Assembly: GCA_964515235.1 (NCBI GenBank)
Contig: CAZEVO010000004.1
Coordinates: 1-64,000 of the forward strand
Length of the DNA: 64,000 bases
DNA from: OPU3-GD-OMZ sp964515235
GTDB taxonomy: Bacteria; Pseudomonadota; Gammaproteobacteria; Methylococcales; Methylomonadaceae
Reading direction: 5' to 3'
Shown: in pieces, positions 15,421 through 24,744 of the stretch
How the letters are laid out: every line of letters begins with the position of its first letter
How positions within the stretch are numbered: position 1 is the stretch's first letter
Notes under the pieces: model-generated
Told to the model about the DNA's origin: nothing
The model's database searches: none
What the model saw: the letters and a program-made list of their open reading frames with translations, nothing else
Program-made: the position numbers and the translations under genes

Positions 15421-16800
15421 ATGGAAGAATATTTAGCTTTTTGGATGTTTCTTGCTGTCTTTTTAGTCTTACTTTCAGGCTTTCCTGTTGCTTTTGCTTT
15501 AAGTGGAACAGCACTCGGGTTTGCCGCCTTAGGCATTCAACTCGAGCTCTTTGACGCCGCCTTTTTACAGGCATTGCCGAATCGTTTATTCGGCATAATA
15601 AATAATGAAACCCTTATTGCCGTGCCTCTTTTTGTCTTTATGGGGGTCATGCTAGAGCGAGCCCAGTTGGCTGAAGATTTACTTGAAAGCATGGCCGATT
15701 TATTTGGTTCTATGCGCGGCGGCCTTGGTATCGCTGTCACGCTTGTCGGTATGTTGATGGCAGCAAGTACCGGTATAGTCGGCGCCACCGTTGTCACGAT
15801 GGGGTTATTATCACTACCGACAATGTTACGAAACCAATATGATCCGGCGATTTCTTGCGGCACCATTTGCGCTTCAGGAACCTTGGGCCAAATTATCCCT
15901 CCCTCAATAGTATTAGTTTTACTTGGTGATGTCATATCGACTGCCTATCAACAAGCTCAACTTAACATGGGGATTTTTGCACCTGAAACTGTCTCTGTCG
16001 GCGATTTATTTGCAGGCGCCCTTCTCCCGGGTCTGGCTCTGGTCTTTTTTTATCTTCTTTACATTTTCCTGACCGCCCAGTTTAAACCTGACTCGATGCC
16101 TGCCCGTATCGATAAAAACAAAACTCATTCAATAAATTACCAAAAATTGCTAACTGGACTGGTCCCACCATTACTGCTTATGTTTGCTGTTTTAGGCTCA
16201 ATCATTGCCGGTATTGCAACCCCTACCGAGGCTGCATCAGTAGGCGCAAGCGGAGCACTGCTGCTGTCCTACTTACGCAAAAAATTAACACTATCAACAC
16301 TTCGTACCGTCATGCAAACGACTACGAGAATCACCAGTATGGTCTTTATGATCCTTATTGGTGCTGCACTTTTTTCTCTCGTCTTTAGAGGCTTTAACGG
16401 TGATGAAATCATTATCGAGCTATTATCAGATCTACCTGGCGGTAAACTGAGCGCAGTTTTTCTGGTCATGATTGTCATGTTTGCACTCGGCTTTGTACTC
16501 GATTTTATTGAAATCACATTTGTTATTGTGCCAATCATTGGACCTATTCTCCTTGCAATGGGTATCGACCCTATTTGGCTTGGAATTATGATTGCCATTA
16601 ACCTACAAACCTCATTTCTAACACCTCCTTTTGGTTTTGCACTTTTTTACCTACGCGGTGTCGCTCCCGCTGAAATTTCTACCCTGCAAATTTATCGTGG
16701 CGTCATACCCTTTATTCTGATTCAATTATGTATGCTTGGATTATTAGCTTATTACCCTGCGTTAGCGACATGGCTACCTGAATTTATTTATCAAAATTAA
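15421..16800 (+). CDS. dctM: TRAP transporter large permease (DctM type)
   Basis: A 459-residue protein with about twelve membrane helices. Family landmarks: LLSGFPVAFALSGTALGF near residue 18, LIAVPLFVFMGVMLERA near 65, TGIVGATVVTMGLLSLP near 115, SGTLGQIIPPSIVLVLLGD near 153, and GIATPTEAASVGASGALLL near 265. With the small subunit upstream it forms the TRAP channel. The start follows three bases after the dctQ stop, so the two are coupled. The four bases before the downstream lptM suggest cotranscription into the lysA cluster. Confidence 0.9.
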   Translation: MEEYLAFWMFLAVFLVLLSGFPVAFALSGTALGFAALGIQLELFDAAFLQALPNRLFGIINNETLIAVPLFVFMGVMLERAQLAEDLLESMADLFGSMRGGLGIAVTLVGMLMAASTGIVGATVVTMGLLSLPTMLRNQYDPAISCGTICASGTLGQIIPPSIVLVLLGDVISTAYQQAQLNMGIFAPETVSVGDLFAGALLPGLALVFFYLLYIFLTAQFKPDSMPARIDKNKTHSINYQKLLTGLVPPLLLMFAVLGSIIAGIATPTEAASVGASGALLLSYLRKKLTLSTLRTVMQTTTRITSMVFMILIGAALFSLVFRGFNGDEIIIELLSDLPGGKLSAVFLVMIVMFALGFVLDFIEITFVIVPIIGPILLAMGIDPIWLGIMIAINLQTSFLTPPFGFALFYLRGVAPAEISTLQIYRGVIPFILIQLCMLGLLAYYPALATWLPEFIYQN

Positions 16801-16804
16801 ACTT

Positions 16805-16921
16805 ATGCTTACTACCCAAAAAATTATTTGCTTAGCTTTGACTACTTTTTTACTCACGGCTTGTGGGCAAATAGGCCCACTTTATATACCCGATAACAAC
16901 GCACCTGAGTACACCCCTTAG
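16805..16921 (+). CDS. lptM: Small LptM (YifL)-type lipoprotein
   Basis: A 38-codon gene. The peptide has a short hydrophobic signal (residues 6-19) and lipobox LLTAC, with the lipidated cysteine at 20. The mature part starts CGQIGPLYIPDN, which matches the conserved CGQKGPLYLP of LptM, the lipoprotein that stabilises oxidative assembly of the LPS translocon LptD. Immediate proximity to lysA (two bases) is the standard gene order in gamma- and betaproteobacteria, which strengthens the call. Confidence 0.85.
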   Translation: MLTTQKIICLALTTFLLTACGQIGPLYIPDNNAPEYTP

Positions 16922-16923
16922 TT

Positions 16924-18171
16924 ATGGATTATTTCAATTATCAGAAACATCAACTTTTTGCTGAAAACTGCTCTGTTCGCGAGATAACCGATCAATTTGG
17001 CACCCCCTGTTATATTTATTCTCGCGCCACACTCGAACGACACTGGCAGGCCTTTGATCATGCCTTTGGCGATCATCCTCACCTCATCTGCTATGCGATG
17101 AAAGCATCGTCCAACATTGCTATTTTAAATTTATTGGCACGATTGGGTTCTGGTTTTGATATCGTTTCTATCGGTGAAATGGAACGCGTTATCGCAGCTG
17201 GCGGGGATCCAAAAAAAATAGTTTTTTCCGGTGTTGGAAAACGAGAAGATGAAATTCGAGCTGCGCTCCATGCTGGCATACACTGTTTCAATATCGAAGT
17301 CAGTGATGAAATTGACCGCATTAACACCATCGCAAAAGAATTAGGCTGTATCGCCAATATCTCTATTCGAGTCAACCCTAATGTAGATGCAAAGACCCAT
17401 CCCTATATTTCCACCGGGCTTAAAGAAAATAAGTTTGGTATTGATATCAATGAAGCATTTACCCAGTACCGGCATGCAGCTGCCTTAGAACACGTTCATA
17501 TCCTTGGCATAGACTGTCATATCGGCTCTCAACTCACTGAAACCGCTCCCTTCCTTGATGCGCTTGACAAGGTATTATTACTCGTTGACAAACTTCATGA
17601 AGAAAAAATTACCATCGAACACCTAGATCTGGGCGGTGGGCTTGGCATTTGCTATCAACATGAATCCCCGCCCGAACCTAAAGACTATATTGCTGCACTT
17701 CTTGATAAATTAGCCGGCAGAAACCTCAAAATACTGTTGGAGCCCGGGCGAGCCATTGCCGGTAATGCCGGCATCTTAGCCACACGGGTAGAATACCTAA
17801 AACCCACAGAGGCAAAAAACTTTGCTATTGTTGATGCAGCAATGAATGACCTATTACGTCCTGCTCTTTACAATGCCTGGCAAGATATTATTCCGGTCAA
17901 TCAACTGTCAACTGCCACCAAGAAACAGTGGGACATTGTCGGTCCTGTTTGTGAAACGGGAGATTTTCTTGGCAAACAACGTACCTTAGCATTATCTCCT
18001 AATGATTTATTAGCCATTCGCTCATCTGGTGCCTATGGCTTTTCAATGAGTTCAAACTATAATTCTAGACCACGCCCCCCTGAAGTTCTGGTCGATGGTA
18101 ATCAATTTCACTTGATCCGGAAACGAGAGCCAATTGCCAGTTTGTGGCAAGGTGAGGCTCTGCTCCCATGA
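16924..18171 (+). CDS. lysA: Diaminopimelate decarboxylase
   Basis: A 415-residue PLP enzyme that makes L-lysine from meso-diaminopimelate. The PLP lysine is in CYAMKASSN near residue 60; HILGIDCHIGSQL near 195 and LDLGGGLGICY near 237 bind the cofactor phosphate; LLEPGRAIAGNAG near 275 and GPVCETGDFLG near 340 (the active-site cysteine loop) complete the fold-type III pattern. The length fits the family. It is followed by dapF, the preceding step in the same pathway, after a 50-base gap. Confidence 0.95.
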   Translation: MDYFNYQKHQLFAENCSVREITDQFGTPCYIYSRATLERHWQAFDHAFGDHPHLICYAMKASSNIAILNLLARLGSGFDIVSIGEMERVIAAGGDPKKIVFSGVGKREDEIRAALHAGIHCFNIEVSDEIDRINTIAKELGCIANISIRVNPNVDAKTHPYISTGLKENKFGIDINEAFTQYRHAAALEHVHILGIDCHIGSQLTETAPFLDALDKVLLLVDKLHEEKITIEHLDLGGGLGICYQHESPPEPKDYIAALLDKLAGRNLKILLEPGRAIAGNAGILATRVEYLKPTEAKNFAIVDAAMNDLLRPALYNAWQDIIPVNQLSTATKKQWDIVGPVCETGDFLGKQRTLALSPNDLLAIRSSGAYGFSMSSNYNSRPRPPEVLVDGNQFHLIRKREPIASLWQGEALLP

Positions 18172-18221
18172 ATCTCTCGTCCAAAAGAAACCACAAATTT
18201 TAATCAGTCTAACCAGCTTTT

Positions 18222-19061
18222 ATGACAGCAATAGCCTTCACAAAAATGCATGGCCTTGGCAATGACTTTGTCGTTATTGATGCTATTAACCAAACAATAA
18301 ACCTCAGCCCGAAACAAATACACTTTCTCGCTGACCGCCATTTTGGCATTGGCTTTGATCAATTACTATTAGTCGAAGCCAGTCATCCAGAATCATCGGC
18401 TGATTTTAAGTACCGTATTTTTAATGCTGATGGCAGCGAGGTCTCTCAATGTGGTAACGGTGCGCGCTGTTTTGCACACTTTATTCGTCACCAAAAATTA
18501 TCATTGAAAAATGACATTCTTGTCGACACGCACGCAGGGCAATTATTACTCAGTTTCAATAAGAATGATTTAATCTCTGTGAATATGGGAATCCCGCAGC
18601 ACGACCCTGTGCAAATCCCTTTAGCCCTATCTTCACCCCAATCATCACTCTATTCCGTTACTATTGATGATATCGAATGGTCTTTTTCCGCTGTATCCAT
18701 TGGTAACCCACATGCAGTGATCGTCATTGACGATGTTAAAACCGCTCCTGTTCATACACTGGGGAAAATACTTGAAAGTCACCCTATTTTTCCTAGACGA
18801 GCTAATATTGGCTTCATGCAAATTATCAATCCTAATTACATTAAACTTCGTGTCTATGAGCGCGGTTCCGGTGAAACATTAGCCTGTGGCAGTGGCGCAT
18901 GTGCTGCTGTTATTTGCGGTATTGAAAGAGATATGTTAGAAAAAGAAGTACAGGTTGAATTACCAGGCGGCAAACTAAAAATTCATTGGCAAGGGCGTAA
19001 CATGCCTGTTTTTATGACCGGTTCGGCCACACCTGTTTTTAACGGCACAATTACCCTGTAA
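18222..19061 (+). CDS. dapF: Diaminopimelate epimerase
   Basis: A 279-residue enzyme that interconverts LL- and meso-diaminopimelate for lysine and peptidoglycan. Both catalytic cysteines are visible: SQCGNGARCFAHF near residue 75 and TLACGSGACAAV near 222. The N-terminus TKMHGLGNDFVVID is standard. A slightly degenerate middle (VKTAPVHTLGKILESHPIFP) keeps the conserved proline and arginine region that follows (RRANIGFMQI). It lies between lysA and the DUF484 gene, an order conserved in gammaproteobacteria. Confidence 0.95.
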   Translation: MTAIAFTKMHGLGNDFVVIDAINQTINLSPKQIHFLADRHFGIGFDQLLLVEASHPESSADFKYRIFNADGSEVSQCGNGARCFAHFIRHQKLSLKNDILVDTHAGQLLLSFNKNDLISVNMGIPQHDPVQIPLALSSPQSSLYSVTIDDIEWSFSAVSIGNPHAVIVIDDVKTAPVHTLGKILESHPIFPRRANIGFMQIINPNYIKLRVYERGSGETLACGSGACAAVICGIERDMLEKEVQVELPGGKLKIHWQGRNMPVFMTGSATPVFNGTITL

Positions 19062-19076
19062 CACGGAACCTACGAG

Positions 19077-19775
19077 ATGACACTTAAAATAACCGAGACT
19101 CAAGTCAAAGCCTACCTTGAAAAGAACCCTGACTTTTTTCACAATCATCTCGAATTATTGGAAAGCCTTTCTGTTCCTCACCCAAGCGGTCCCGCTATTT
19201 CTTTAGTGGCTAAACAGCTTGAGATTTTCAGAGCTAAACACCAAAAAGTCGAAGGACAATTTATTGAATTAATTGATATCGCCAAGGAAAATGATCTGAC
19301 CGCTCAAAGAATGCATGAACTCACTCTTGCCATCTTGGACTCTCAGACCCTTGACGACCTTCTAGAAAATTTAAATGAGGTCTTTGCCAACTGTTTTTTA
19401 AGTGATTTTTTTAGTCTTAGAATTTTTAATGACCATGAAAACGACCAACTCGCCACAAAAAACCTCTTCATTAACAGAAACAGTAAGCACGCCCTTGCAT
19501 TCAAAGATGTTCTGGCATTAAATCAGCCGCAATGTGGTAAACCACCGATTAATCAGGCACAAATCCTATTTGCTGAGAATGCCTTACAAATAAAATCTTG
19601 CGCTATTATACCCATGAACTTTACCGGCCTAGAGGGTGTCATTGCTATAGGTAGCCGTGAAAAAGAACGCTATAAAACTGACATGGGCCACCTATTCTTA
19701 ACTCAAATTAGTGAAATTATTGCGACGCAACTCATCACTTGCCTAACAAAATACCAAGGCCCCCATCGCTGCTAA
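19077..19775 (+). CDS. DUF484 family protein
   Basis: A 232-residue soluble protein. Its N-terminus (VKAYLEKNPDFFHNHLELLESL, then VPHPSGPAISLVAKQLEIFRAK) is diagnostic of DUF484, and the C-terminal two-thirds (about 100-225) has the GAF-like layout of the family, ending with GSREKERYKTDMGHLFL. DUF484 genes lie between dapF and xerC in many gammaproteobacteria (yigA in E. coli). The function is unknown. It starts 15 bases after dapF, with a purine-rich stretch before the ATG. Confidence 0.9.
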   Translation: MTLKITETQVKAYLEKNPDFFHNHLELLESLSVPHPSGPAISLVAKQLEIFRAKHQKVEGQFIELIDIAKENDLTAQRMHELTLAILDSQTLDDLLENLNEVFANCFLSDFFSLRIFNDHENDQLATKNLFINRNSKHALAFKDVLALNQPQCGKPPINQAQILFAENALQIKSCAIIPMNFTGLEGVIAIGSREKERYKTDMGHLFLTQISEIIATQLITCLTKYQGPHRC

Positions 19776-19819
19776 AATAAAGTCTCAAGTCAAAAAATGC
19801 ATGAAAATTTATTACGCCT

Positions 19820-20719
19820 ATGAATCCTGAAGCATTAAAGTTACTCAACGACTTTTTTGATCACCTGCTCTATGAAAAACGTGCCGCCAAGAATACCCTA
19901 ACTAACTACCAACGTGACCTTAAGCAGTTAAGCCTATTTTGTCAGCAAAAATCATTTGAGCATTGGGGCCAACTTCAATACCCTGATCTCAGAAATCATA
20001 TTGCCAACCGCCATCGTCAAGGTCTTAGCGGTAAAAGTTTACAACGAGAATTATCTGCCATTCGTAGCTTTTTCAATTACCTCATTAAAAACAACTACTT
20101 ACAAACAAACCCCGCAAGTTATTTACGAGCACCTAAGGCCGCCAAAACATTACCCAAAACACTCGATATTGACCAGATTCATGGCTTACTTGAGAATACT
20201 GCAAAGTCAAAACTAGAAACTAGAGATCTCGCTATCTTTGAAGTATTTTATTCTTGTGGCCTTCGGCTTTCAGAACTGACCAGCTTAAACGTTGAAGATA
20301 TTGATTTCTCCGAACAAATGGTAACCATACAACATGGAAAAGGCCACAAAAGCCGACTAGTACCCATTGGGGGGAAAGCACTTACTGCCATAAAAAAATG
20401 GCTACCTGTACGTTTTTCCCTCAAAACAAACAATACTCAGGCTCTCTTTCTCAACCAACATGGTAAGCGTCTCAGCAACCGAAGCGTTCAAAGCCGACTG
20501 ACTCATTGGTGTAAAAAAAACCATAGCCCCGTCCATATCCATCCTCATATGCTACGCCACTCTTTTGCTAGTCATTTTTTGGAATCCAGTCAAAATCTTC
20601 GTGCAGTTCAAGAACTACTCGGCCACAGTAAAATAAGCACAACACAAATCTACACTCATCTTGATTTTCAACATTTATTGCAGGTTTACGACAAGACCCA
20701 CCCCCGTGCCAAAAAATAA
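19820..20719 (+). CDS. xerC: Tyrosine recombinase XerC
   Basis: A 299-residue site-specific recombinase that, with XerD, resolves chromosome dimers at dif. An N-terminal core-binding domain (about 5-90, YEKRAAKNTLTNYQRDLKQL) is followed by the catalytic domain with the expected residues: arginine in SCGLRLSELTSL, lysine in GKGHKSRLVPIG, HxxR in HPHMLRHSFASH, and histidine plus tyrosine nucleophile in LLGHSKISTTQIYTH. The length and the dapF-DUF484-xerC context favour XerC over XerD or an integrase; no attachment site or mobile element is nearby. Confidence 0.93.
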   Translation: MNPEALKLLNDFFDHLLYEKRAAKNTLTNYQRDLKQLSLFCQQKSFEHWGQLQYPDLRNHIANRHRQGLSGKSLQRELSAIRSFFNYLIKNNYLQTNPASYLRAPKAAKTLPKTLDIDQIHGLLENTAKSKLETRDLAIFEVFYSCGLRLSELTSLNVEDIDFSEQMVTIQHGKGHKSRLVPIGGKALTAIKKWLPVRFSLKTNNTQALFLNQHGKRLSNRSVQSRLTHWCKKNHSPVHIHPHMLRHSFASHFLESSQNLRAVQELLGHSKISTTQIYTHLDFQHLLQVYDKTHPRAKK

Positions 20720-20856
20720 TCTTATCTAGAACACACTAGAGTATTAGCGTTCAGTTCAAATAAATATCGTTTTCAATAACTTACCTTGCCATTTCTGATA
20801 CCATAACCCTTATAATAATTTCTTCACCCATCTGGAATACGAACAAGGCATACAAT

Positions 20857-21849
20857 ATGGCAATCAGTTCAATCATTGATAATATTAGATACCGTGGGTT
20901 TGCCTGGTTAATGGGCTTTTTCTTTTTATTAATCTTGGTTTTTGCTACTCTTTTAGCCCAGTATGCATCATTAGAACCCGACCAGTTCGATGTGCAGGAA
21001 GAAGCCCTAAGAACATCCAAAAAAACCAATATACGACTTATTCCCAATGGCTATCTCTATAGCAATACGCTGGCAATTTTAACCGATACGCTTTTAGATA
21101 AAAATGGTGGCTACTTAAGCAACGATGTTGCTCCGCCAAGCGTATTCCTCGATAACATGCCTAGTTGGGAATATGGCGCTTTAGTCATGATTCGCGATGG
21201 TGCAACAGCCCTCCGTAATCAATTTGCACGCTCACAATCGCAATCAAGTGAAGACCCTGATCTAGCCAAAGCCGAGCCGTATTTTTACTATGAGCATAAT
21301 TCTTGGGCACTCCCTTCAACAGAGGGTGAATACCGTAAAGGTACTAAAGCACTCAAAAATTATATGGGCCGTTTACTTAATACTCGGAGCAAAAACCGTG
21401 CCCAATTTTATTCTCGTGCAGACAATTTGAGACAATATTTTGAAGTTGTTGAAAAACGTTTAGGTGGTCTTTCGGCCCGTTTAATTGCCAGTACCGGCCG
21501 ACTCCAACCCACTAATCTCAATGAGCGCTATGCAACAATGACACAAACCTCGTGGATAAAGATTGACGATGTTTTCTGGGAAGCACGTGGTGCAACATGG
21601 GCTCTAGTCCACCTACTCAAAGCGGTCGAACATGATTTTGGCGATGTTTTAGCCGACAAAAATGCCACTGAAACCATGCAACGTGTTATTCACGAATTAG
21701 AAAAGGCCATTACGCCCATTTGGAGCCCTATGATTCTAAATGGTGACGGCTTTGGAATCTTATCTAATTACTCTCTAACGATGGCTACTTATATTACGCG
21801 GGCTAATGCCGCAACTTTAGATTTACGTGACATTATGATGCGCGGCTAG
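20857..21849 (+). CDS. DUF2333 family inner-membrane protein
   Basis: A 330-residue protein with one N-terminal membrane helix (about residues 17-38, WLMGFFFLLILVFATLLAQ) and a large periplasmic domain. The segment IRLIPNGYLYSNTLAILTDTLL followed by GGYLSNDVAPPSVFLDNMPSWE matches DUF2333, a gammaproteobacterial family of unknown role. The C-terminal half is helical. It is followed 54 bases later by a DUF4389 gene on the same strand, with AGGAAACTCAGAG before that start, so they may form an operon. Confidence 0.85.
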   Translation: MAISSIIDNIRYRGFAWLMGFFFLLILVFATLLAQYASLEPDQFDVQEEALRTSKKTNIRLIPNGYLYSNTLAILTDTLLDKNGGYLSNDVAPPSVFLDNMPSWEYGALVMIRDGATALRNQFARSQSQSSEDPDLAKAEPYFYYEHNSWALPSTEGEYRKGTKALKNYMGRLLNTRSKNRAQFYSRADNLRQYFEVVEKRLGGLSARLIASTGRLQPTNLNERYATMTQTSWIKIDDVFWEARGATWALVHLLKAVEHDFGDVLADKNATETMQRVIHELEKAITPIWSPMILNGDGFGILSNYSLTMATYITRANAATLDLRDIMMRG

Positions 21850-21903
21850 CAATCACTTAATAGCGCTTTTCGTCACCCATTCATCATTTAAGGAAACTCA
21901 GAG

Positions 21904-22206
21904 ATGCAAGAGGATATTAACCAGAACCTCCAAAAAATAAGCACTTGGAAACGGATATTTTTCATGGCAATCTTTGCTGTCATTGTCAGTCTGGTTCAAA
22001 TCGTTTTGCAACTAATCATTCTGCTACAGATTGCTTCAATGCTACTGACAGGCTCCCCAAACACCAACATCCTAAGTTTTGGTAAAAAACTCTCAGTTTA
22101 CCTCTATGATATTGTATTGTTTTTAACTTTTAACAGCGATAGGCTGCCATTTCCCTTTTCAGAATGGGCCATCACTGAAACCTTAGAAAAGAAGTCTAAT
22201 CAATAA
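21904..22206 (+). CDS. DUF4389 small membrane protein
   Basis: A 100-residue protein with two membrane helices (about 18-45 and 62-78). WKRIFFMAIFAVIVSLVQIVLQ, then LLTGSPNTNILSFGKKLSVYLYDIVLFLTFNSDRLPFPFSEW, is the DUF4389 pattern, in which the PFPFxxW ending is conserved. The AGGAAACTC ribosome site precedes the ATG. The function is unknown. It shares direction with the DUF2333 gene upstream. Confidence 0.85.
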   Translation: MQEDINQNLQKISTWKRIFFMAIFAVIVSLVQIVLQLIILLQIASMLLTGSPNTNILSFGKKLSVYLYDIVLFLTFNSDRLPFPFSEWAITETLEKKSNQ

Positions 22207-22247
22207 ACCCAAGAGAGATACACTGATTGACCCTTTTTCTTTAAACC

Positions 22248-23339
22248 GTGCCTACAACTGAATTAAGAAAAATCATTCATGTTGACATGGATGCTTTTTT
22301 TGCGGCAGTCGAACAGCGAGACTTTCCACAATACCAAAATAAGCCCGTTATCGTCGGCGGCCTACCAAACAGCCGAGGAGTCGTTGCAACATGCAGTTAT
22401 GAAGCACGTTCCTTTGGCATACACTCCGTGATGCCATCATCAAAAGCCTACCGACTATGTCCTCATGCTATTTTCGTAAAACCCAGGTTAACTGTTTATC
22501 GCGCTGTTTCAGAACAAATTCGTGAAATTTTAAGATCATATACAAATCTTGTTGAATTCGTTTCACTCGATGAAGCCTATCTTGATGTTACTACCGTTAG
22601 TGGCTTTCAACATTCAGCTACCCGCATTGCCGAAGATATTACCCAAAAAATAAAACAGCACACACAACTGACTGCATCTGCCGGGATTTCTTATAATAAG
22701 TTCCTTGCCAAGATGGCTTCTGATATCAACAAACCCAACGGGTCTTTTACGATTGCCCCTGAACAAGGACCTGAATTTATTGCACATTTACCGATCGGAA
22801 AATTTCATGGCATTGGCAAAGCCACTGAAAAGAAAATGCATGCCTTAGGCATTCATACTGGAAGAGAACTGGCAAAAATGACCCAAGAGGAACTACAACG
22901 TCATTTTGGTAAAACTGGATTACATTACTTTCACATTGCTCATAATCAAGACAACCGACCCGTCTCTCCACACCGAAAAACAAAATCGGTCGGTGTTGAA
23001 AAAACATTTCCAGAAGATATTAGTAACCCTATGTTCATCCAACAAACTATCAACCAATTATTTTCAGCCGCCTTTGCAAAACTACAAGCAAAAAAACTTA
23101 CGGCCATGACCATTACGATTAAGGTAAAGTATGAAAACTTTGAGCAAATTACCCGTAGTAGAACCCTCTCAGGAACCATTACCGACCTCAGTTTAGGTCA
23201 GCGAATTATTACTGAACTCGTCAAAAAAACAGCAATTGGTCAGCGAAAAATAAGGCTACTGGGTGTTTCCTTTTCATCACTCGAACCTCAAACAGAAACC
23301 CGCTGGCCTAAACAACTGGATATCTTTCAACCCAACTGA
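22248..23339 (+). CDS. dinB: DNA polymerase IV
   Basis: A 363-residue Y-family translesion polymerase starting at GTG. Catalytic carboxylates are at HVDMDAFFAAVEQRD (residues 11-25) and SLDEAYLDVTTV near 104. YSYEARSFGIHSVMP-type fingers (CSYEARSFGIHSVMP near 54) and the KFLAKMASDINKPNG segment near 150 are present. HhH motif GIGKATEKKMHALGI is near 187, and the little finger covers about 240-350. It has no obvious C-terminal clamp motif beyond a short tail (KQLDIFQPN), which could serve as one. It converges with darP and overlaps its 3' end by 13 bases. Confidence 0.94.
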   Translation: MPTTELRKIIHVDMDAFFAAVEQRDFPQYQNKPVIVGGLPNSRGVVATCSYEARSFGIHSVMPSSKAYRLCPHAIFVKPRLTVYRAVSEQIREILRSYTNLVEFVSLDEAYLDVTTVSGFQHSATRIAEDITQKIKQHTQLTASAGISYNKFLAKMASDINKPNGSFTIAPEQGPEFIAHLPIGKFHGIGKATEKKMHALGIHTGRELAKMTQEELQRHFGKTGLHYFHIAHNQDNRPVSPHRKTKSVGVEKTFPEDISNPMFIQQTINQLFSAAFAKLQAKKLTAMTITIKVKYENFEQITRSRTLSGTITDLSLGQRIITELVKKTAIGQRKIRLLGVSFSSLEPQTETRWPKQLDIFQPN

Positions 23340-23848
23340 TCAGTCTCATCAAATAACCCTTTTAACTGACGAAACAATAACCTTGCTGACTTTGCTGGCT
23401 TGTCCAATGCTATTTCTTTTTTAGCACCACGAACTAACTGACGTAAATATTGTATATCCGCCTCTGGATAGCTATTTAACAACTCCGTTAAAGCAGCTTT
23501 ATCCTCCGATAATAATCGTGCTCGCCAATGTTCTACTTTATGTAATTCACGGGCAGAATGTGCACTCTTATTTTTTAATAAATCAAGACGTTCTCGAATA
23601 ACATCCGTTTCCGCAGTACGCAATATCCCTGTAATATATTTAATCTGCCTTTTCCTAGCTCCCTTATTAGCCGGCATAGAAGAAGCCATATTAACGGCTT
23701 CTATTAAAGGTTCTGGCAACTTTAACGTTGCTAAATTGGCTAACGATAATTCAACTAATTCTTTTGCCATCACTTGTAAAGCCTGATCCTCTCGTTTCAA
23801 TTGCGAACGACTCGGTCGACTAACATCTTCGAGTTCTAAATCTTTCAT
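23327..23848 (-). CDS. darP: Ribosome-associated protein DarP (YjgA, DUF615)
   Basis: About 173 residues from the chosen ATG, all helical. RPSRSQLKREDQALQVMAKELVEL at the N-terminus and PANKGARKRQIKYITGILR near 60 are the signature of the YjgA/DarP family, which binds the 50S subunit during late assembly. The frame is open for ten codons upstream, but the ATG at 23848 gives the conserved N-terminus and lies two bases after the stop of the upstream small gene (TGATATG). It overlaps the 3' end of dinB on the other strand. Confidence 0.9.
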   Translation of the reverse strand: MKDLELEDVSRPSRSQLKREDQALQVMAKELVELSLANLATLKLPEPLIEAVNMASSMPANKGARKRQIKYITGILRTAETDVIRERLDLLKNKSAHSARELHKVEHWRARLLSEDKAALTELLNSYPEADIQYLRQLVRGAKKEIALDKPAKSARLLFRQLKGLFDETDQLG

Positions 23849-23849
23849 A

Positions 23850-24038
23850 TCAGCCCATAACCAATAAAAACACAACAAACAATACCACCAAACCTATCGG
23901 CACGAATACCGCTTTCCAATCCGAAGGAACATCACGATTTCTGATCATTGACGACCTAATATTAGGGACGAATACAAACAACACACCTAATACGATAATC
24001 CCCAAAACTACACTTTCCCACATTGATAATGTTTCCAA
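23850..24038 (-). CDS. Small two-helix membrane protein of unknown function
   Basis: A 62-residue protein with two membrane helices (about 8-26, VVLGIIVLGVLFVFV, and 44-61, VFVPIGLVVLFVVFLLVM) joined by the polar loop RSSMIRNRDVPSDWKA. Proteins with this SDWK-helix arrangement occur in related bacteria but have no name. It sits directly before darP with a two-base gap, so the genes are coupled. The start ATG follows a purine-rich stretch (CGAGGAAATAGATTGG). Confidence 0.65.
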   Translation of the reverse strand: METLSMWESVVLGIIVLGVLFVFVPNIRSSMIRNRDVPSDWKAVFVPIGLVVLFVVFLLVMG

Positions 24039-24084
24039 TCTATTTCCTCGCTTAACGGATTCAATACTGTTAACCCTCGCGCTG

Positions 24085-24618
24085 TTAAAGTCTTGTTAGC
24101 ACTTGCTGCCATCGCAGTTTTTTTTCTGCCAATGACATTCCTGCATAAGCAGGACTCGTCGAAGGCAATCGATAATAATCTAGATCATGTACTATTCGAG
24201 GTAACACATGACGGTGATAAATATGCTCCGCTGCCCGACCATTAAAGAATACCGCTCGAACCAAGGGAGAAGCCCTAAAAAAACTATCAAAATCGTTAAT
24301 CGATATTGAGTTTAGCTTAATGTTTGCATCTAAACTCCCTTCACGTTGACAACTTTGTAAAACATCCCAAACAGCAACACCTCTATTCAATAATAAGGTA
24401 ACCTTCTGCTGATAAGTCGCTACTGTCGGTATGTCAAACAAAGACGACATAATCACCCAAAATGCATTACGCTTATGACCGTAGTACTGTTGTTTCTTAA
24501 GCGAATCAAGACTAGGGGCCGACCCCAATACAAGCACTTTAGAATCAACATTGGCTAATGGTGCAAAACCACTGACCCGGCTACCAAAATCATTCCATAA
24601 GGTGACATTATACTGCAA
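24085..24618 (-). CDS. Uracil-DNA-glycosylase-superfamily protein (DNA-deoxyinosine glycosylase type)
   Basis: A 177-residue protein of the uracil-DNA glycosylase fold. FAPLANVDSKVLVLGSAPSLDSLKKQQYYGHKRNAFW (shown in part; residues 18-54) is the active-site region, where the family has GSxPGxxSL and YxHPxNxFW. The C-terminal LPSTSPAYAGMSLAEK near residue 150 corresponds to the SPS/T motif that closes on the flipped base. The family removes deoxyinosine and related deaminated bases. SAPS replaces the more common SMPG, and GHKRNAFW the HPRNxFW. It is transcribed alone, divergent from pgm. Confidence 0.8.
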   Translation of the reverse strand: MQYNVTLWNDFGSRVSGFAPLANVDSKVLVLGSAPSLDSLKKQQYYGHKRNAFWVIMSSLFDIPTVATYQQKVTLLLNRGVAVWDVLQSCQREGSLDANIKLNSISINDFDSFFRASPLVRAVFFNGRAAEHIYHRHVLPRIVHDLDYYRLPSTSPAYAGMSLAEKKLRWQQVLTRL

Positions 24619-24744
24619 CTTAGCTCTCCAAAAACGTCATTGAGATTCAAACTATAATAACAAATACAAACCTAACAATACGTTTTGCTTTACTATATGG
24701 CAACGCCTCTTTACACTTTTTCAACGATTAAAGCGATTGTTAAA

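Noticed and set aside
19820..20719. Integrase of a mobile element
   Set aside because: Length, motifs and position after dapF-DUF484 fit chromosomal XerC; no attachment-site repeats or phage genes nearby.
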